Assembly: GCF_004011885.1 (NCBI RefSeq)
Contig: NZ_SBEF01000032.1
Span: forward strand, 1-43,729
DNA: 43,729 bases
Direction of reading: 5' to 3'
From: Serratia microhaemolytica
GTDB taxonomy: Bacteria; Pseudomonadota; Gammaproteobacteria; Enterobacterales; Enterobacteriaceae
Position 1 is the first letter of the stretch. Every line of letters begins with the position of its first letter. The translations under genes were made by a program, and so were the position numbers. Under the pieces are notes generated by a model. The model saw only the letters and a list, made by a program, of their open reading frames with translations. It did no database searches and was not told the origin of the DNA. This document shows, piece after piece, positions 30,492 to 39,187 of the stretch.

Positions 30492-30503
30492 CTAGATTTT
30501 TTA

Positions 30504-31382
30504 TCAGTGTTTTTTCTTGGCAAAAATGACACGCGCCAAAATATTCAGTAGCAGCACACATAGTGTGATTAGTAGCACACCAGCCCACGCTAACTGTTGC
30601 CATTGTGCAAATGGACTCATGGCAAATTTAAAGATGGTGACTGGCAGGTTGGCGATTGGCTGCATCAAGTCGGTGCTCCAGAACTGGTTCGACAGTGAAG
30701 TAAACAGCAATGGAGCCGTTTCACCAGCGATACGTGCAATCGCCAGTAGTACCCCGGTGATAATGCCGGAAATAGAGGCTTTCAGTGTGATAGCGTAGAT
30801 GATGCGCCACTTTGGCGTGCCGAGAGCATAAGCGGCTTCACGCAGCGTATCAGGTACCAGTTTCAGCATATTTTCGGTGGTGCGGATCACAATCGGTACC
30901 TGTAGCAGTGCCAAAGCGATGATGCCTGCCCAGCCTGAAAAGTGTCCCATTTTCACCACCACCACGCTGTAGACAAACAGACCAACCACGATAGAAGGGG
31001 CTGACAGCAGAATATCATTAATAAAACGGATCACCTCTGCCAGCCAAGATCGACGGCCATATTCGGCAAGGTAGATACCAGCCATAATGCCCAATGGGGT
31101 ACCGAAAATAGTGGCCCAAAGGATCAGCAAGCCACTACCAGCAATGGCATTGGCTAACCCACCGCCAGCACTGTTAGGTGGTGGTGTCATTTCGGTAAAC
31201 AGCGCAAGAGACATACCATCGATGCCTTTACTCACGGTAGAGAACAGGATCCACAGTAGCCAGAACAGGCCAAATGCCATCGTTGTTATTGATAGGAAAA
31301 GTGCGATGCGGTTTTTTTGTCGCCGCCATGCCTGCATTTTACGCCGACTCTGTGCCAGAGCCTCTATATCTGTCATTGTCAT
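30504..31382 (-). CDS. pstA: Phosphate ABC transporter permease PstA
   Basis: PstA is one of the two inner-membrane permease subunits of the phosphate importer. The 292-residue product (E. coli 296) has a basic N-terminus ([13 protein letters not shown]), six hydrophobic segments, and the ABC-permease EAA loop [26 protein letters not shown], which docks onto Pst[20 protein letters not shown] and the end [12 protein letters not shown] are family-typical. The ATG lies three bases after the pstC stop, which indicates coupled translation. Confidence 0.97.
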   Translation of the reverse strand: MTMTDIEALAQSRRKMQAWRRQKNRIALFLSITTMAFGLFWLLWILFSTVSKGIDGMSLALFTEMTPPPNSAGGGLANAIAGSGLLILWATIFGTPLGIMAGIYLAEYGRRSWLAEVIRFINDILLSAPSIVVGLFVYSVVVVKMGHFSGWAGIIALALLQVPIVIRTTENMLKLVPDTLREAAYALGTPKWRIIYAITLKASISGIITGVLLAIARIAGETAPLLFTSLSNQFWSTDLMQPIANLPVTIFKFAMSPFAQWQQLAWAGVLLITLCVLLLNILARVIFAKKKH

Positions 31383-31385
31383 GTT

Positions 31386-32342
31386 CTAGCGCCCCTGATT
31401 TTTATCTAAGCGCATTACCATCAATTTTGATAACGCTAACACAATAAAAGTGATCACAAACAGGATCAGTCCTAACTGCATCAACGCAGCAGTGTGTAGC
31501 CCTGATTCTGCTTCGGCAAATTCATTTGCCAATGCGGAGGTGATGCTGTTACCCGGCATAAACAGTGAGAAGCTATCGAGCTGGTAGGTATTACCAATGA
31601 TGAAAGTAACTGCCATGGTTTCACCCAGCGCACGGCCCAGACCGAGCATAATGCCACCAATCACACCGTTTTTGGTGAAGGGCAAAACAATGTGCCAGAT
31701 TACTTCCCAAGTGGTGCAGCCGATACCATAGGCAGACTCTTTCATCATCACCGGTGTTTGCTCAAACACATCGCGCATCACTGAAGCAATATAAGGGATG
31801 ATCATGATCGCCAGTATCACACCTGCAGCAAGTATCCCGATGCCGAAGGCTGGCCCGGAGAACAGTTCGCCAACAATTGGAATGCCAGAGAGCACATTCC
31901 CTAGCGGGGTTTGAAAATATTCAGCAAATAGCGGTGCAAACACGAACAATCCCCACATGCCATAAACAATACTGGGGATGGCTGCCAGCAGCTCAATGGC
32001 GATACCGAGTGGCCGTTTCAGCCAGTTTGGTGCCAGTTCGGTAAGAAATAGCGCGATACCAAAACTGACCGGTACGGCGATAATCAGTGCAATCAGTGAG
32101 GTGACCAAGGTACCGTAGATTGGCACTAAAGCACCAAACTGCCCAGCCGGTGCATCCCACTCTTTTGTCCACAGGAAAGCAAAACCAAACTCCTGCATAC
32201 TGGGCCAAGAAGCAATAAGCAGTGAAATGATAATGCCGCCGAGCAGGAATAAAGTAATCAGCGCCGCCAGTTTTACTAGGGCGCTGAAGATAATGTCACC
32301 GTTTTTACCGGGTGCTTTGATAGTCGGCTTTTGTTCAGCCAT
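31386..32342 (-). CDS. pstC: Phosphate ABC transporter permease PstC
   Basis: PstC pairs with PstA to form the membrane channel of the phosphate importer. The 318-residue product (E. coli 319) has multiple hydrophobic segments, the family block [22 protein letters not shown], the [26 protein letters not shown] stretch, and the EAA-type loop [30 protein letters not shown]. Nothing is missing. It is separated from pstS by a 161-bp gap holding a hairpin, which likely sets the lower expression of the membrane parts relative to the binding protein. Confidence 0.97.
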   Translation of the reverse strand: MAEQKPTIKAPGKNGDIIFSALVKLAALITLFLLGGIIISLLIASWPSMQEFGFAFLWTKEWDAPAGQFGALVPIYGTLVTSLIALIIAVPVSFGIALFLTELAPNWLKRPLGIAIELLAAIPSIVYGMWGLFVFAPLFAEYFQTPLGNVLSGIPIVGELFSGPAFGIGILAAGVILAIMIIPYIASVMRDVFEQTPVMMKESAYGIGCTTWEVIWHIVLPFTKNGVIGGIMLGLGRALGETMAVTFIIGNTYQLDSFSLFMPGNSITSALANEFAEAESGLHTAALMQLGLILFVITFIVLALSKLMVMRLDKNQGR

Positions 32343-32406
32343 AGATCACTCTTCTGTTTAAGATCACACCCCAATCAACCGGGGTTGACACCCTTGTTAG
32401 CCAACC

Positions 32407-32442
32407 TTGCCACCCATCGGATCCGTTATTGCTGAGTGGCAA
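32407..32442 (-). promoter_or_regulatory. Hairpin in the pstS-pstC gap
   Basis: TTGCCAC at 32407-32413 is complementary to GTGGCAA at 32436-32442, and a further CA/TG pair can form inside. It lies between pstS and pstC in the transcript. A second smaller dyad (CAACC/GGTTG, 32376-32387) is nearer pstC. Such intercistronic stems usually favour accumulation of the upstream mRNA for the abundant binding protein; no T-run is present. Confidence 0.5.
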
Positions 32443-32503
32443 AGTTAACTACTTGGGTATGGTTAGCGAAACGATGTTCGGTAACTTACTTTGATTGCCA
32501 CTT

Positions 32504-33553
32504 TTAAAATAGTGGGTTACCTGAACTGTCTTTGATGTTGCTTCTCCAGGCTGCACGGATCTGATCGATGACTTCGGCCGGCAGTGGCGCATAATCTAAT
32601 TCAACCGTTTGTTCGGCACCACTTTTATATGCCCAATCGAAGAATTTCAGCACTTCTGCAATCTGTTGTGGTCTTCTCGGTTGTTTGTGTACCAGAATAA
32701 AAGTGGTTGAAGTGATTGGCCACGCATTGTCACCTGTCCGGTTGGTCAGATCTTGTGCGAAGCTCTGGCTCCAGTCTACCTTTTTGGCAGCAGCACTAAA
32801 GCTCTGCTCCGTTGGTCGGATTGGCTGACCATCAGCCGAGATCAACTTAGTGTAGGCGAGATTGTTTTGTTTGGCATAAGCGTATTCAACATAACCGATA
32901 GCGCCAGGCAGGCGTTGCACGAATGCGGCTACGCCATCATTACCTTTGCCCCCTAAGCCCGTTGGCCATCTCACGGTGGAGCCGACACCGACTCTATCAC
33001 GCCACTGTTCATTGACTTTGGCCAGATAGCTGGTGAAAACAAAGGTAGTGCCGGAACCATCAGCACGGCGTACCACCGCAATATTTTGATTAGGCAGGTT
33101 TACCCCAGGGTTAAGTTTGGCGATTGCCGGATCGTTCCATCTTCTGATGTTACCTAGGTAGATATCGCCGAGTGTTTGGCCATCAAGTACCAGTTGGCCT
33201 GAGCTGATGCCAGGAATGTTAACGGCCAGTACGACACCACCAATTACCGTTGGAAACTGAAATAGCCCCTCTTGTTCTAGCCGCTCATCGGAGAGTGGAG
33301 CATCAGTGGCCCCAAAATCAACGGTATTGGCGATAATCTGCCGAACCCCGCCTGAAGAGCCAATGCCTTGATAATTAACTCTGTTACCCGTTTCTCTTTG
33401 ATAGGAATCAGCCCACTTGGCGTAAACTGGTACTGGAAAAGTGGCTCCAGCACCCGTCACGCTAGCGGCAGCAAATGCCGAGACTGAAGCTAAAGATAAC
33501 GCTGCTGCGGCAATAGTGGCAATAGTGGCAATAGTGTTTTGAATCAGTTTCAT
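32504..33553 (-). CDS. pstS: Periplasmic phosphate-binding protein PstS
   Basis: PstS captures phosphate in the periplasm and hands it to PstCAB. From the ATG at 33553, preceded by AGGAGAGGTT, the product is 349 residues (E. coli 346). The frame is open 17 codons further upstream, but that part is not signal-like. The signal peptide ([20 protein letters not shown] to SAFAA) contains a threefold TIA/ATI repeat encoded by three perfect 9-bp repeats. Phosphate-binding segments are [35 protein letters not shown] and [15 protein letters not shown]. Two PhoB boxes lie about 250-300 bp upstream. Confidence 0.97.
   Translation of the reverse strand: MKLIQNTIATIATIAAAALSLASVSAFAAASVTGAGATFPVPVYAKWADSYQRETGNRVNYQGIGSSGGVRQIIANTVDFGATDAPLSDERLEQEGLFQFPTVIGGVVLAVNIPGISSGQLVLDGQTLGDIYLGNIRRWNDPAIAKLNPGVNLPNQNIAVVRRADGSGTTFVFTSYLAKVNEQWRDRVGVGSTVRWPTGLGGKGNDGVAAFVQRLPGAIGYVEYAYAKQNNLAYTKLISADGQPIRPTEQSFSAAAKKVDWSQSFAQDLTNRTGDNAWPITSTTFILVHKQPRRPQQIAEVLKFFDWAYKSGAEQTVELDYAPLPAEVIDQIRAAWRSNIKDSSGNPLF
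33510..33536. repeat. Three tandem 9-bp repeats inside the pstS signal-peptide codons
   Basis: GCAATAGTG is repeated perfectly three times on the forward strand, encoding a repeated Thr-Ile-Ala unit on the reverse strand. The unit is a multiple of three, so copy-number change would alter signal-peptide length without a frameshift. Confidence 0.9.
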
Positions 33554-33800
33554 AACCTCTCCTACGGGGTTTTTACAATCAAGCTGCGCTAGTCTTTTAG
33601 ACAAATTCTGGCAATAATCACCAAGTTGATAGCAGCCCGATACTGACTAATTTTAGCTAACTCAACAAATTATCCCGTCGGATCTCTTTCACCACTATTG
33701 ACGAAGTGCTCTGAAAAGCATGACAGCGCGGCATACAGAGTTTGTCGGGTTGGCAACACCTACAGGGATAGTGTTTAAGTATTGCTGCTGAGGGAAAAAT

Positions 33801-33818
33801 AGGACAGTTTGATGACAG
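33801..33818 (-). promoter_or_regulatory. PhoB box (proximal) of pstS
   Basis: On the reverse strand this reads CTGTCATCAAACTGTCCT, two direct CTGTC repeats 11 bp apart separated by an A/T-rich stretch. It closely fits the Pho box consensus of two 7-bp CTGTCAT-type repeats with a 4-bp spacer. It is the box nearer to pstS. Confidence 0.85.
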
Positions 33819-33833
33819 TAAAATGTATGAAAT

Positions 33834-33851
33834 ATGACAGTTATATGACAA
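33834..33851 (-). promoter_or_regulatory. PhoB box (distal) of pstS
   Basis: On the reverse strand this reads TTGTCATATAACTGTCAT, a near-consensus Pho box. With the proximal box it forms a tandem array like the one at E. coli pstS, so induction of the operon at low phosphate by phosphorylated PhoB is expected. The rest of 33554-34040 shows no gene I can support; a 134-residue reverse frame crosses both boxes and looks accidental. Confidence 0.85.
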
Positions 33852-34040
33852 CCGAAGGTGTCTTAATTTTAACCATTTAAAATCAATGATATAGGTTTGT
33901 TGTGACATCTCGCCGGTATTCAGCAACACGATTTGGCACCTTCCGTGGTGCAGGGCAAGATCACGAACGTTTTTTAACCAAAAACAGTATTTGACCTGAG
34001 CACGTGTTGATGTTTTTCCCCTTATCAAAGCAAAAGCATT

Positions 34041-34144
34041 GTCTCGCTCCTCCCCCTGCAAAGGGGGAGGCTGGGAGGGGGTATTTCAAAATAATCAAAT
34101 GCGTTAACACCCCACCCTAACCCTCCCCTTATTAAGGGGAGGGA
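34041..34144. repeat. Paired-hairpin dispersed repeat, copy 2 (between pstS and sbp)
   Basis: This element opens with CTCCCCCTGCAAAGGGGGAGG and GGGAGGGGGT and closes with ACACCCCACCCTAACCC, then CCTCCCC and GGGGAGGGA. The layout matches copy 1 at 12786-12897 and has strongly similar ends but a different middle. GCATTGTCTCGC occurs at the outer left edge here (34036-34047) and inside copy 1 (12855-12866). The position is at the join between pstS and sbp, which are not neighbours in E. coli. Confidence 0.75.
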
Positions 34145-34240
34145 ACTACCTGGCTCCTCGTATTGTGGCAAAGGACAAACTTTAGTTAATAATCGATTAA
34201 AAAACGTTCATGCGTTTGCCCTGTTCCGTGATGCGGTTAA

Positions 34241-35230
34241 TCAGCGTTGGCTGATTTCATCAAATACGCCGCCAGTAGCAAAATGCACCTTGTGCGCGTT
34301 GTTCCAGCCCCCAAAGGTTTCATCAATGGTAAACAGCTTCAGTGTCGGAAACTGATTGGCAAATTGCGCCATCACTGCTTGATCACGCGGGCGGTAGTAG
34401 TGTTTTGCCGCAATGCGTTGTCCTTCGCTGGAGTAGAGATATTGCAGATAAGCCATGGCAATGGGGCGGCTACCGCGTTTGTCGACCACGCTATCGACCA
34501 GCGAGACCGTCGGCTCCGCCAGGATCGATTCGCTCGGGGTAATGATCTCAACATTACCTTTGCCAAGTACTTTTTCTGCTAGCAACGCTTCATTCTCCCA
34601 GGCGATCAGCACATCACCAATATTGCGCTCAACAAAAGTGTTGGTGGCTGCCCTGGCGCCAGCATCTAACACCGCGACATTTTGGTACAGCTTTTTGACA
34701 AACTGTTTAGCGCTGGCGTGATCAGCGCTCTGATGGTGCAGGGCATAGCCCCAGGCGGCGAGATAGTTCCAGCGTGCTCCGCCAGAAGTTTTTGGGTTCG
34801 GCGTGATGATAGCGACACCGGGTTTTAGCAGGTCATCCCAATCGTGGATCTGTTTCGGGTTACCTTTGCGCACCAGAAACACGATGGTTGACGTATAAGG
34901 CGCCGAATTTTCTGGCAAGCGGTTGATCCAGGTTTTGTCAATCCGCCCCCGTTCGGCAATGGCTTCGACATCATAAGCCAGCGCCAGCGTGACCACATCG
35001 GCTTCGATACCGTTAATCACTGCCGTTGCCTGTTTGCCAGAGCCGCCATGTGATTGGCGCACCACAATCTTATCGCCATGCTGCTGCTGCCAATAGCGAC
35101 TAAATGCTTGGTTATATTCTTGATAAAACTCACGGGTGGGATCGTATGAGACATTCAGCAACGGGATCTCTTTGGCTACAGCATTGACCATGAGTAACCA
35201 CAACGCTAGCACTACACTCAATTTAGGCAT
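34241..35230 (-). CDS. sbp: Periplasmic sulfate-binding protein Sbp
   Basis: Sbp binds sulfate in the periplasm for the CysTWA importer. The 329-residue product has the length of E. coli Sbp and the same blocks: signal peptide of about 19 residues (ending AVAK), LLNVSYDPTREFYQEYN, RQSHGGSGKQATAVINGIEADVVTLALAYD, RKGNPKQIHDWDDL, NPKTSGGARWNYLAAWGYAL, NIGDVLIAWENEA and YYRPRDQAV. The ATG follows GAGGATTTGCC. It lies downstream of pfkA on the same strand, as in E. coli. CysB control is likely by family knowledge, but I did not identify a binding site in the gap. Confidence 0.97.
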   Translation of the reverse strand: MPKLSVVLALWLLMVNAVAKEIPLLNVSYDPTREFYQEYNQAFSRYWQQQHGDKIVVRQSHGGSGKQATAVINGIEADVVTLALAYDVEAIAERGRIDKTWINRLPENSAPYTSTIVFLVRKGNPKQIHDWDDLLKPGVAIITPNPKTSGGARWNYLAAWGYALHHQSADHASAKQFVKKLYQNVAVLDAGARAATNTFVERNIGDVLIAWENEALLAEKVLGKGNVEIITPSESILAEPTVSLVDSVVDKRGSRPIAMAYLQYLYSSEGQRIAAKHYYRPRDQAVMAQFANQFPTLKLFTIDETFGGWNNAHKVHFATGGVFDEISQR

Positions 35231-35562
35231 GGCAAATCCTCACTATAAGGGCATAGTTAAATTTTCCACTAAGCCTGCCAGAAATCGTTTTGATGATTAA
35301 AGAATAAAAAACGTGTTGATAGATTTTGAGGGAATATATTACCGAATGGCACCTAGCTGATATCACCAAACAGCAGCACGGTACAACAAGCAAAAACCGC
35401 GCACAATGGCAGTCGAAACGCGCTGCTGTTGGCAAAAATCACAGCAGAGCGTGAGGCGCTAAAAAAACCGGCGAAGCGTCGGGCAAAAGCCTAACGAGGG
35501 GTGATTGTGCAGATAACGCGCTAAGGCGGGTGAAAATTAATCGCTGCTGGCTTATACAGAGA

Positions 35563-35587
35563 AGAGCCCCCGGTTTGTGGAGGCTCT
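35563..35587 (-). terminator. Terminator of pfkA
   Basis: AGAGCCCCC at 35563-35571 can pair with GGAGGCTCT at 35579-35587 with one wobble pair and a 7-nt loop. On the reverse strand it lies 20 bp after the pfkA stop and is followed by a pyrimidine-rich but not pure-T tract. The rest of the 377-bp gap 35231-35607 contains no gene I can name. Confidence 0.7.
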
Positions 35588-35607
35588 GAGTGTTAACGGT
35601 TAGTCGA

Positions 35608-36570
35608 TCAGTAAAGCTTTTTCGCGGTTTCCAGCCAATCGCCTTTGAATGGGCGCTTCATGTTTTCGATGGCATCGATAATGTCGTGGTGTACCAGTTT
35701 CTCATTCTGGATACCGACGCAGCGACCACCATGCCCTTGAATTAGCAATTCAATAGCATAAGCACCCATGCGCGAGGCGAGGATACGGTCATACGCTACC
35801 GGTGGCCCACCGCGTTGGATATGGCCTAGCACCGTGGCGCGGGTTTCGCGTTTGGTCTCTTGCTCAATGTGACGTGCCAGCTCTTCGATATCGCAGATAT
35901 GCTCGGTGATTGCCACAATCGCGTGTTTTTTACCTTTGGCGATACCGGCTTTGATCTCTTCTACCAGATCATCGCGATGAAATTCGATTTCTGGCAATAC
36001 GATAAACTCACAGCCACCGGCAATCGCCGCAGCCAGGGTGAGATCGCCACAGTGGCGCCCCATCACTTCAACAATCGAGATACGTTGGTGCGATGATGAG
36101 GTATCGCGCAAGCGGTCAATGGCTTCGACCACGGTTTCTAGCGCGGTAAAGTAACCGATGGTGTAGTCAGTACCTGCCACGTCGTTATCAATGGTGCCGG
36201 GTAAGCCTACACAGGGAAAACCCTCTTCAGTGAGACGCTTTGCCCCCATGTAGGAGCCATCACCGCCAATCACCACCAGTGCGTCGATCCCACGCCGTTT
36301 CAGGTTTTCAATCGCCTTGGCGCGTACCTCAGGATCTCTAAATGAGGGAAAACGGGCTGAGCCAAGAAATGTTCCGCCACGGTTGATCATGTCAGAGACA
36401 CTGTAGCGATCCAGTCTTTCCATGCGATCTTCATACAATCCTAGGTAGCCATCGTGAATACCAAATACTTCTAAATGCTCAGACAGCGCAGCACGTACTA
36501 CGCCACGAATTGCGGCGTTCATCCCTGGGGAGTCTCCTCCACTTGTCAGTACACCAATTTTTTTAATCAT
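35608..36570 (-). CDS. pfkA: ATP-dependent 6-phosphofructokinase I
   Basis: PfkA phosphorylates fructose-6-phosphate to fructose-1,6-bisphosphate, the committed step of glycolysis. The 320-residue product (E. coli 320) has the nucleotide loop [21 protein letters not shown], the phosphate and metal site [13 protein letters not shown], catalytic [25 protein letters not shown], and the signature [26 protein letters not shown]. The ATG follows AGAGGTAAAG. A Cra-like operator lies 115 bp upstream. It is complete and should be allosteric like the E. coli enzyme. Confidence 0.98.
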   Translation of the reverse strand: MIKKIGVLTSGGDSPGMNAAIRGVVRAALSEHLEVFGIHDGYLGLYEDRMERLDRYSVSDMINRGGTFLGSARFPSFRDPEVRAKAIENLKRRGIDALVVIGGDGSYMGAKRLTEEGFPCVGLPGTIDNDVAGTDYTIGYFTALETVVEAIDRLRDTSSSHQRISIVEVMGRHCGDLTLAAAIAGGCEFIVLPEIEFHRDDLVEEIKAGIAKGKKHAIVAITEHICDIEELARHIEQETKRETRATVLGHIQRGGPPVAYDRILASRMGAYAIELLIQGHGGRCVGIQNEKLVHHDIIDAIENMKRPFKGDWLETAKKLY

Positions 36571-36684
36571 CTTTACCTCTGAACTTGCCTAATGGTTCAC
36601 GCTTGGTCGGCTATTCTGGCGAATTTTCTGACAAAAAACCGACATTGCTGTTTTGATTGTCGGATATTATCGCAAAAAAGAATA

Positions 36685-36698
36685 GCTGAATTGATTCA
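36685..36698. promoter_or_regulatory. Candidate Cra (FruR) operator of pfkA
   Basis: GCTGAATTGATTCA matches the Cra consensus (GCTGAAWCGNTTCA-like) with one change, C to T, at the centre. It lies 115 bp upstream of the pfkA start. E. coli pfkA is repressed by Cra from a similar GCTGAATCG-containing site, so catabolite control of glycolysis is probably kept. The remainder of 36571-36983 shows a small CCGACA/TGTCGG dyad near 36640 and no gene. Confidence 0.6.
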
Positions 36699-36983
36699 TG
36701 TCACGTATTTTCAATGAAATAGCATTGTATGTTACATTTGACTCGGTGCAGCAGTTATCGCAGCACAGGGTGACTTTGTTGGCTTGATTATAGCTCTTGG
36801 TGTTGGCTAACCGTATCGCTAAGTGTATCTGACCAATAATCTAGTGTTACATGTTGTTGGTGAGTGGGGATGGTTGCAGGGTGTCGATGGAATGGCAAAC
36901 CGAATAGGCTGGTATAACAAATTGTTATAAAGGATGCGTTATCATATAGATATTGATTGTTTATTTTTTTATTGATAGCTCTA

Positions 36984-37020
36984 ATCATTTGTTGCTATCT
37001 TATCTATAGTTGCTAACTAT
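36984..37020. promoter_or_regulatory. OxyR binding site in the oxyR promoter
   Basis: ATAGTTGCTAACTAT at 37006-37020 fits the OxyR half-site ATAGnTnnnAnCTAT perfectly. After a 7-bp spacer (36999-37005), ATCATTTGTTGCTAT at 36984-36998 is a poorer second half-site keeping the outer AT, central T and CTAT. The 15-7-15 layout is that of a full OxyR tetramer site. It ends 20 bp before the oxyR ATG, as expected for autorepression. Confidence 0.8.
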
Positions 37021-37040
37021 CGTGGTCTAGGGGAAAGTGG

Positions 37041-37964
37041 ATGAACATTCGTGACTTAGAATACTTGGTTGCTTTGGCAGAGCATCGTCATTTTCGACGT
37101 GCAGCAGATTCGTGTCATGTTAGTCAGCCTACTCTGAGTGGGCAGATCCGTAAGCTGGAGGAGGAGCTTGGTACCATGTTGCTAGAGAGAACCAGCCGCA
37201 AGGTGTTGTTCACTCAGGCAGGATTAATGTTGGTCGATCAGGCAACGATGATCTTACGTGAAATTAAAGTATTGAAAGAGATGGCTAGCCAACAGGGAGA
37301 GGTGATGGCCGGGCCGTTACATATTGGCTTGATCCCGACAGTTGGCCCCTATCTGCTACCCCATATTATTCCAACGCTGCACAAGATGTTTCCTAAGTTA
37401 GAGATGTACCTGCATGAAGCACAAACCCATGCGCTGTTGGCTCAGTTGAGTGGCGGTAAACTGGATTGCGCGATTGTGGCGCGGGTGAAGGAGACTGAAG
37501 ATTTTATCGAGGTGCCGTTGTTCGATGAGCCGATGAAGTTAGCGGTCTATTCCGATCATAAATGGGCCAAGCGCGATAGCATTGCAATGCCAGATTTGGC
37601 TGGTGAGAAGTTGTTGATGTTGCAGGATGGCCACTGTTTACGTGATCAAGCTCTCGGCTTCTGCTTTCAGGCTGGCGCGGAAGAGGATGGTCATTTCCGT
37701 GCTACCAGCCTGGAGACATTACGTAACATGGTGGCTGCAGGGAGTGGTATTACTTTGCTTCCAGCCCTGTCTGTGCCGCGTGAGCGTGAACGTGATGGGG
37801 TGTGTTACCTCGATTGCCAACAGCCGGAACCTAAGCGCACTATCGCTTTGGCTTATCGTCCTGGTTCGCCGTTACGCAGTCGCTATGAGCAGTTGGCCGA
37901 AGTGATCCGTAACCATATGAAAGACCACCTTAATGGATTATCTAAAAAGAAGAAAACAGCGTAG
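37041..37964 (+). CDS. oxyR: Hydrogen peroxide-sensing LysR-type regulator OxyR
   Basis: OxyR activates peroxide defence genes after forming a disulfide. The 307-residue product has an N-terminal winged helix-turn-helix (MNIRDLEYLVALAEHRHFRRAADSCHVSQPTLSGQIRKLEEELG) and a C-terminal sensor domain. The peroxidatic and resolving cysteines are at exactly 199 and 208 (DGHCLRDQALGFCFQ), and the RATSLETLRNMVAAGSGITLLPALSVP segment is conserved. GGGGAAAG precedes the ATG. The gene is close upstream of fabR on the same strand, as in E. coli. A complete OxyR site covers its promoter. Confidence 0.97.
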   Translation: MNIRDLEYLVALAEHRHFRRAADSCHVSQPTLSGQIRKLEEELGTMLLERTSRKVLFTQAGLMLVDQATMILREIKVLKEMASQQGEVMAGPLHIGLIPTVGPYLLPHIIPTLHKMFPKLEMYLHEAQTHALLAQLSGGKLDCAIVARVKETEDFIEVPLFDEPMKLAVYSDHKWAKRDSIAMPDLAGEKLLMLQDGHCLRDQALGFCFQAGAEEDGHFRATSLETLRNMVAAGSGITLLPALSVPRERERDGVCYLDCQQPEPKRTIALAYRPGSPLRSRYEQLAEVIRNHMKDHLNGLSKKKKTA

Positions 37965-38097
37965 GCGTAGAATTGTTCGGTGGTAACGCTATCACCGTGA
38001 GCGAACTTGGCGTTTTCGTGCTGGCAGGTTGCCGGGAAGTCACTTGCAGTGAGTAATTAACAATGACGTTGAGAGAATGGGGCTATCCATTATGTAT

Positions 38098-38766
38098 ATG
38101 GGAGTTAGAGCACAGCAAAAACAGCGGACGCGTCGCTCTCTCATTGAGGCTGCTTTTAGTCAACTTAGCGCTGAACGCAGTTTTACCAGTTTAAGTTTGC
38201 GTGAGGTTTCGCGTGAGGCCGGTATTGCACCGACGTCGTTCTATCGACATTTTCGCGATATGGATGAGCTTGGCCTAACGATGGTTGATGAAAGTGGCTT
38301 GATGTTGCGTCAACTGATGCGTCAGGCTCGTCAGCGGATAGCGAAAGGCGGTAGCGTTATTCGTACGTCAGTGTCCACTTTTATGGAGTTTATTGGCAAC
38401 AATCCGAATGCTTTTCGGCTATTGTTACGAGAGCGTTCTGGAACTTCGGCGGCGTTTCGCGCTGCTGTTGCGCGTGAGATACAACATTTTATTGCTGAAT
38501 TGGCTGATTATCTTGAGTTGGCAAATCATATGCCGCGTAGTTTTACTGAGGCTCAGGCTGAGGCAATGGTGACCATTGTGTTTAGTGCAGGTGCCGAAGC
38601 GTTGGATATTGATGTTGAGCAGCGTCGTCAACTTGAAGAGCGATTGGTATTACAGTTACGTATGATTTCCAAAGGGGCTTATTATTGGTATCGTCGTGAG
38701 AAAGAAAAAGCTTCTTTGTCTGGTTTATCAATGGGAGGAGTAGATGAAAAAAACCAAACAAGATAG
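38098..38766 (+). CDS. fabR: TetR-family fatty-acid biosynthesis repressor FabR
   Basis: FabR represses the unsaturated fatty-acid genes fabB and fabA in response to acyl-thioester pools. From the conserved [15 protein letters not shown] start the product is 222 residues. In-frame ATGs at 38077 and 38092 are also possible, and 38092 has the best-placed G-rich site. The TetR helix-turn-helix is [30 protein letters not shown]; the effector domain has [20 protein letters not shown] and [14 protein letters not shown]. The C-terminus runs 23 bp into yijD (VDEKNQTR), so the two genes overlap and are probably translationally coupled. Confidence 0.95.
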   Translation: MGVRAQQKQRTRRSLIEAAFSQLSAERSFTSLSLREVSREAGIAPTSFYRHFRDMDELGLTMVDESGLMLRQLMRQARQRIAKGGSVIRTSVSTFMEFIGNNPNAFRLLLRERSGTSAAFRAAVAREIQHFIAELADYLELANHMPRSFTEAQAEAMVTIVFSAGAEALDIDVEQRRQLEERLVLQLRMISKGAYYWYRREKEKASLSGLSMGGVDEKNQTR

Positions 38767-39100
38767 TGGTACGTTGCTGCTGGCATTAGTTGCGGGTTTA
38801 TCGGTGAATGGTTCATTTAGTGCATTGTTCAATTCATTGGTGCCGTTTTCTCTCTTTCCTTTGCTTTCGCTAATGTTGTCTGCTTATTGTCTGCACCAGC
38901 TTTATCTTGATCGTGCTATGTCTGAAGGAATGCCCAAGTTGGTTACTGCCTGTTTTTTATTGGGTATTTTTATCTATAGCGCCATCATTCGTACTGAATT
39001 CCCACAGATGGGTTCCAATTTTATGCCGGTAACCCTTTGTGCTGTGTTGTTGTTGTGGATCGTTGTTAAACTGCGCGCACGTGGTTCATCAACTGATTAG
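38744..39100 (+). CDS. yijD: YijD family inner-membrane protein
   Basis: The 118-residue product has four hydrophobic segments: about residues 10-27 ([17 protein letters not shown] region), 31-50, 65-82 and 92-110. It resembles E. coli YijD (119 aa), with [23 protein letters not shown], [22 protein letters not shown] and MGSNFMP conserved. Its function is unknown. It always lies next to fabR in enterobacteria that I recall, and here it overlaps it by 23 bp, after a GGGAGGAG ribosome-binding site. Confidence 0.9.
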   Translation: MKKTKQDSGTLLLALVAGLSVNGSFSALFNSLVPFSLFPLLSLMLSAYCLHQLYLDRAMSEGMPKLVTACFLLGIFIYSAIIRTEFPQMGSNFMPVTLCAVLLLWIVVKLRARGSSTD

Positions 39101-39164
39101 TGTCATCAGTAGTCGTTGCGCTCAAACTGTTGCACGTTTGCAATTCTCTTTTCAAGTGCGGATC

Positions 39165-39181
39165 GGCAGGCATAGCCTGCC
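39165..39181. terminator. Short perfect hairpin between convergent yijD and trmA
   Basis: GGCAGGC at 39165-39171 pairs with GCCTGCC at 39175-39181 around a 3-nt loop, six bases from the trmA stop. It has no T-run on either strand, so it may be a weak or factor-dependent terminator for one or both genes. Confidence 0.45.
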
Positions 39182-39187
39182 ATCCAG

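Noticed and set aside
33657-34061. 134-residue reverse-strand frame upstream of pstS
   Set aside because: It crosses both PhoB boxes and runs to the hairpin repeat; no recognisable motif or ribosome-binding site.
35223-35435. 70-residue reverse-strand frame ahead of sbp
   Set aside because: Overlaps the sbp start and contains a cysteine-rich run typical of an out-of-frame reading; no support.
36788-36988. 66-residue reverse-strand frame between pfkA and oxyR
   Set aside because: Its start overlaps the OxyR site, and composition and lack of motif suggest chance.
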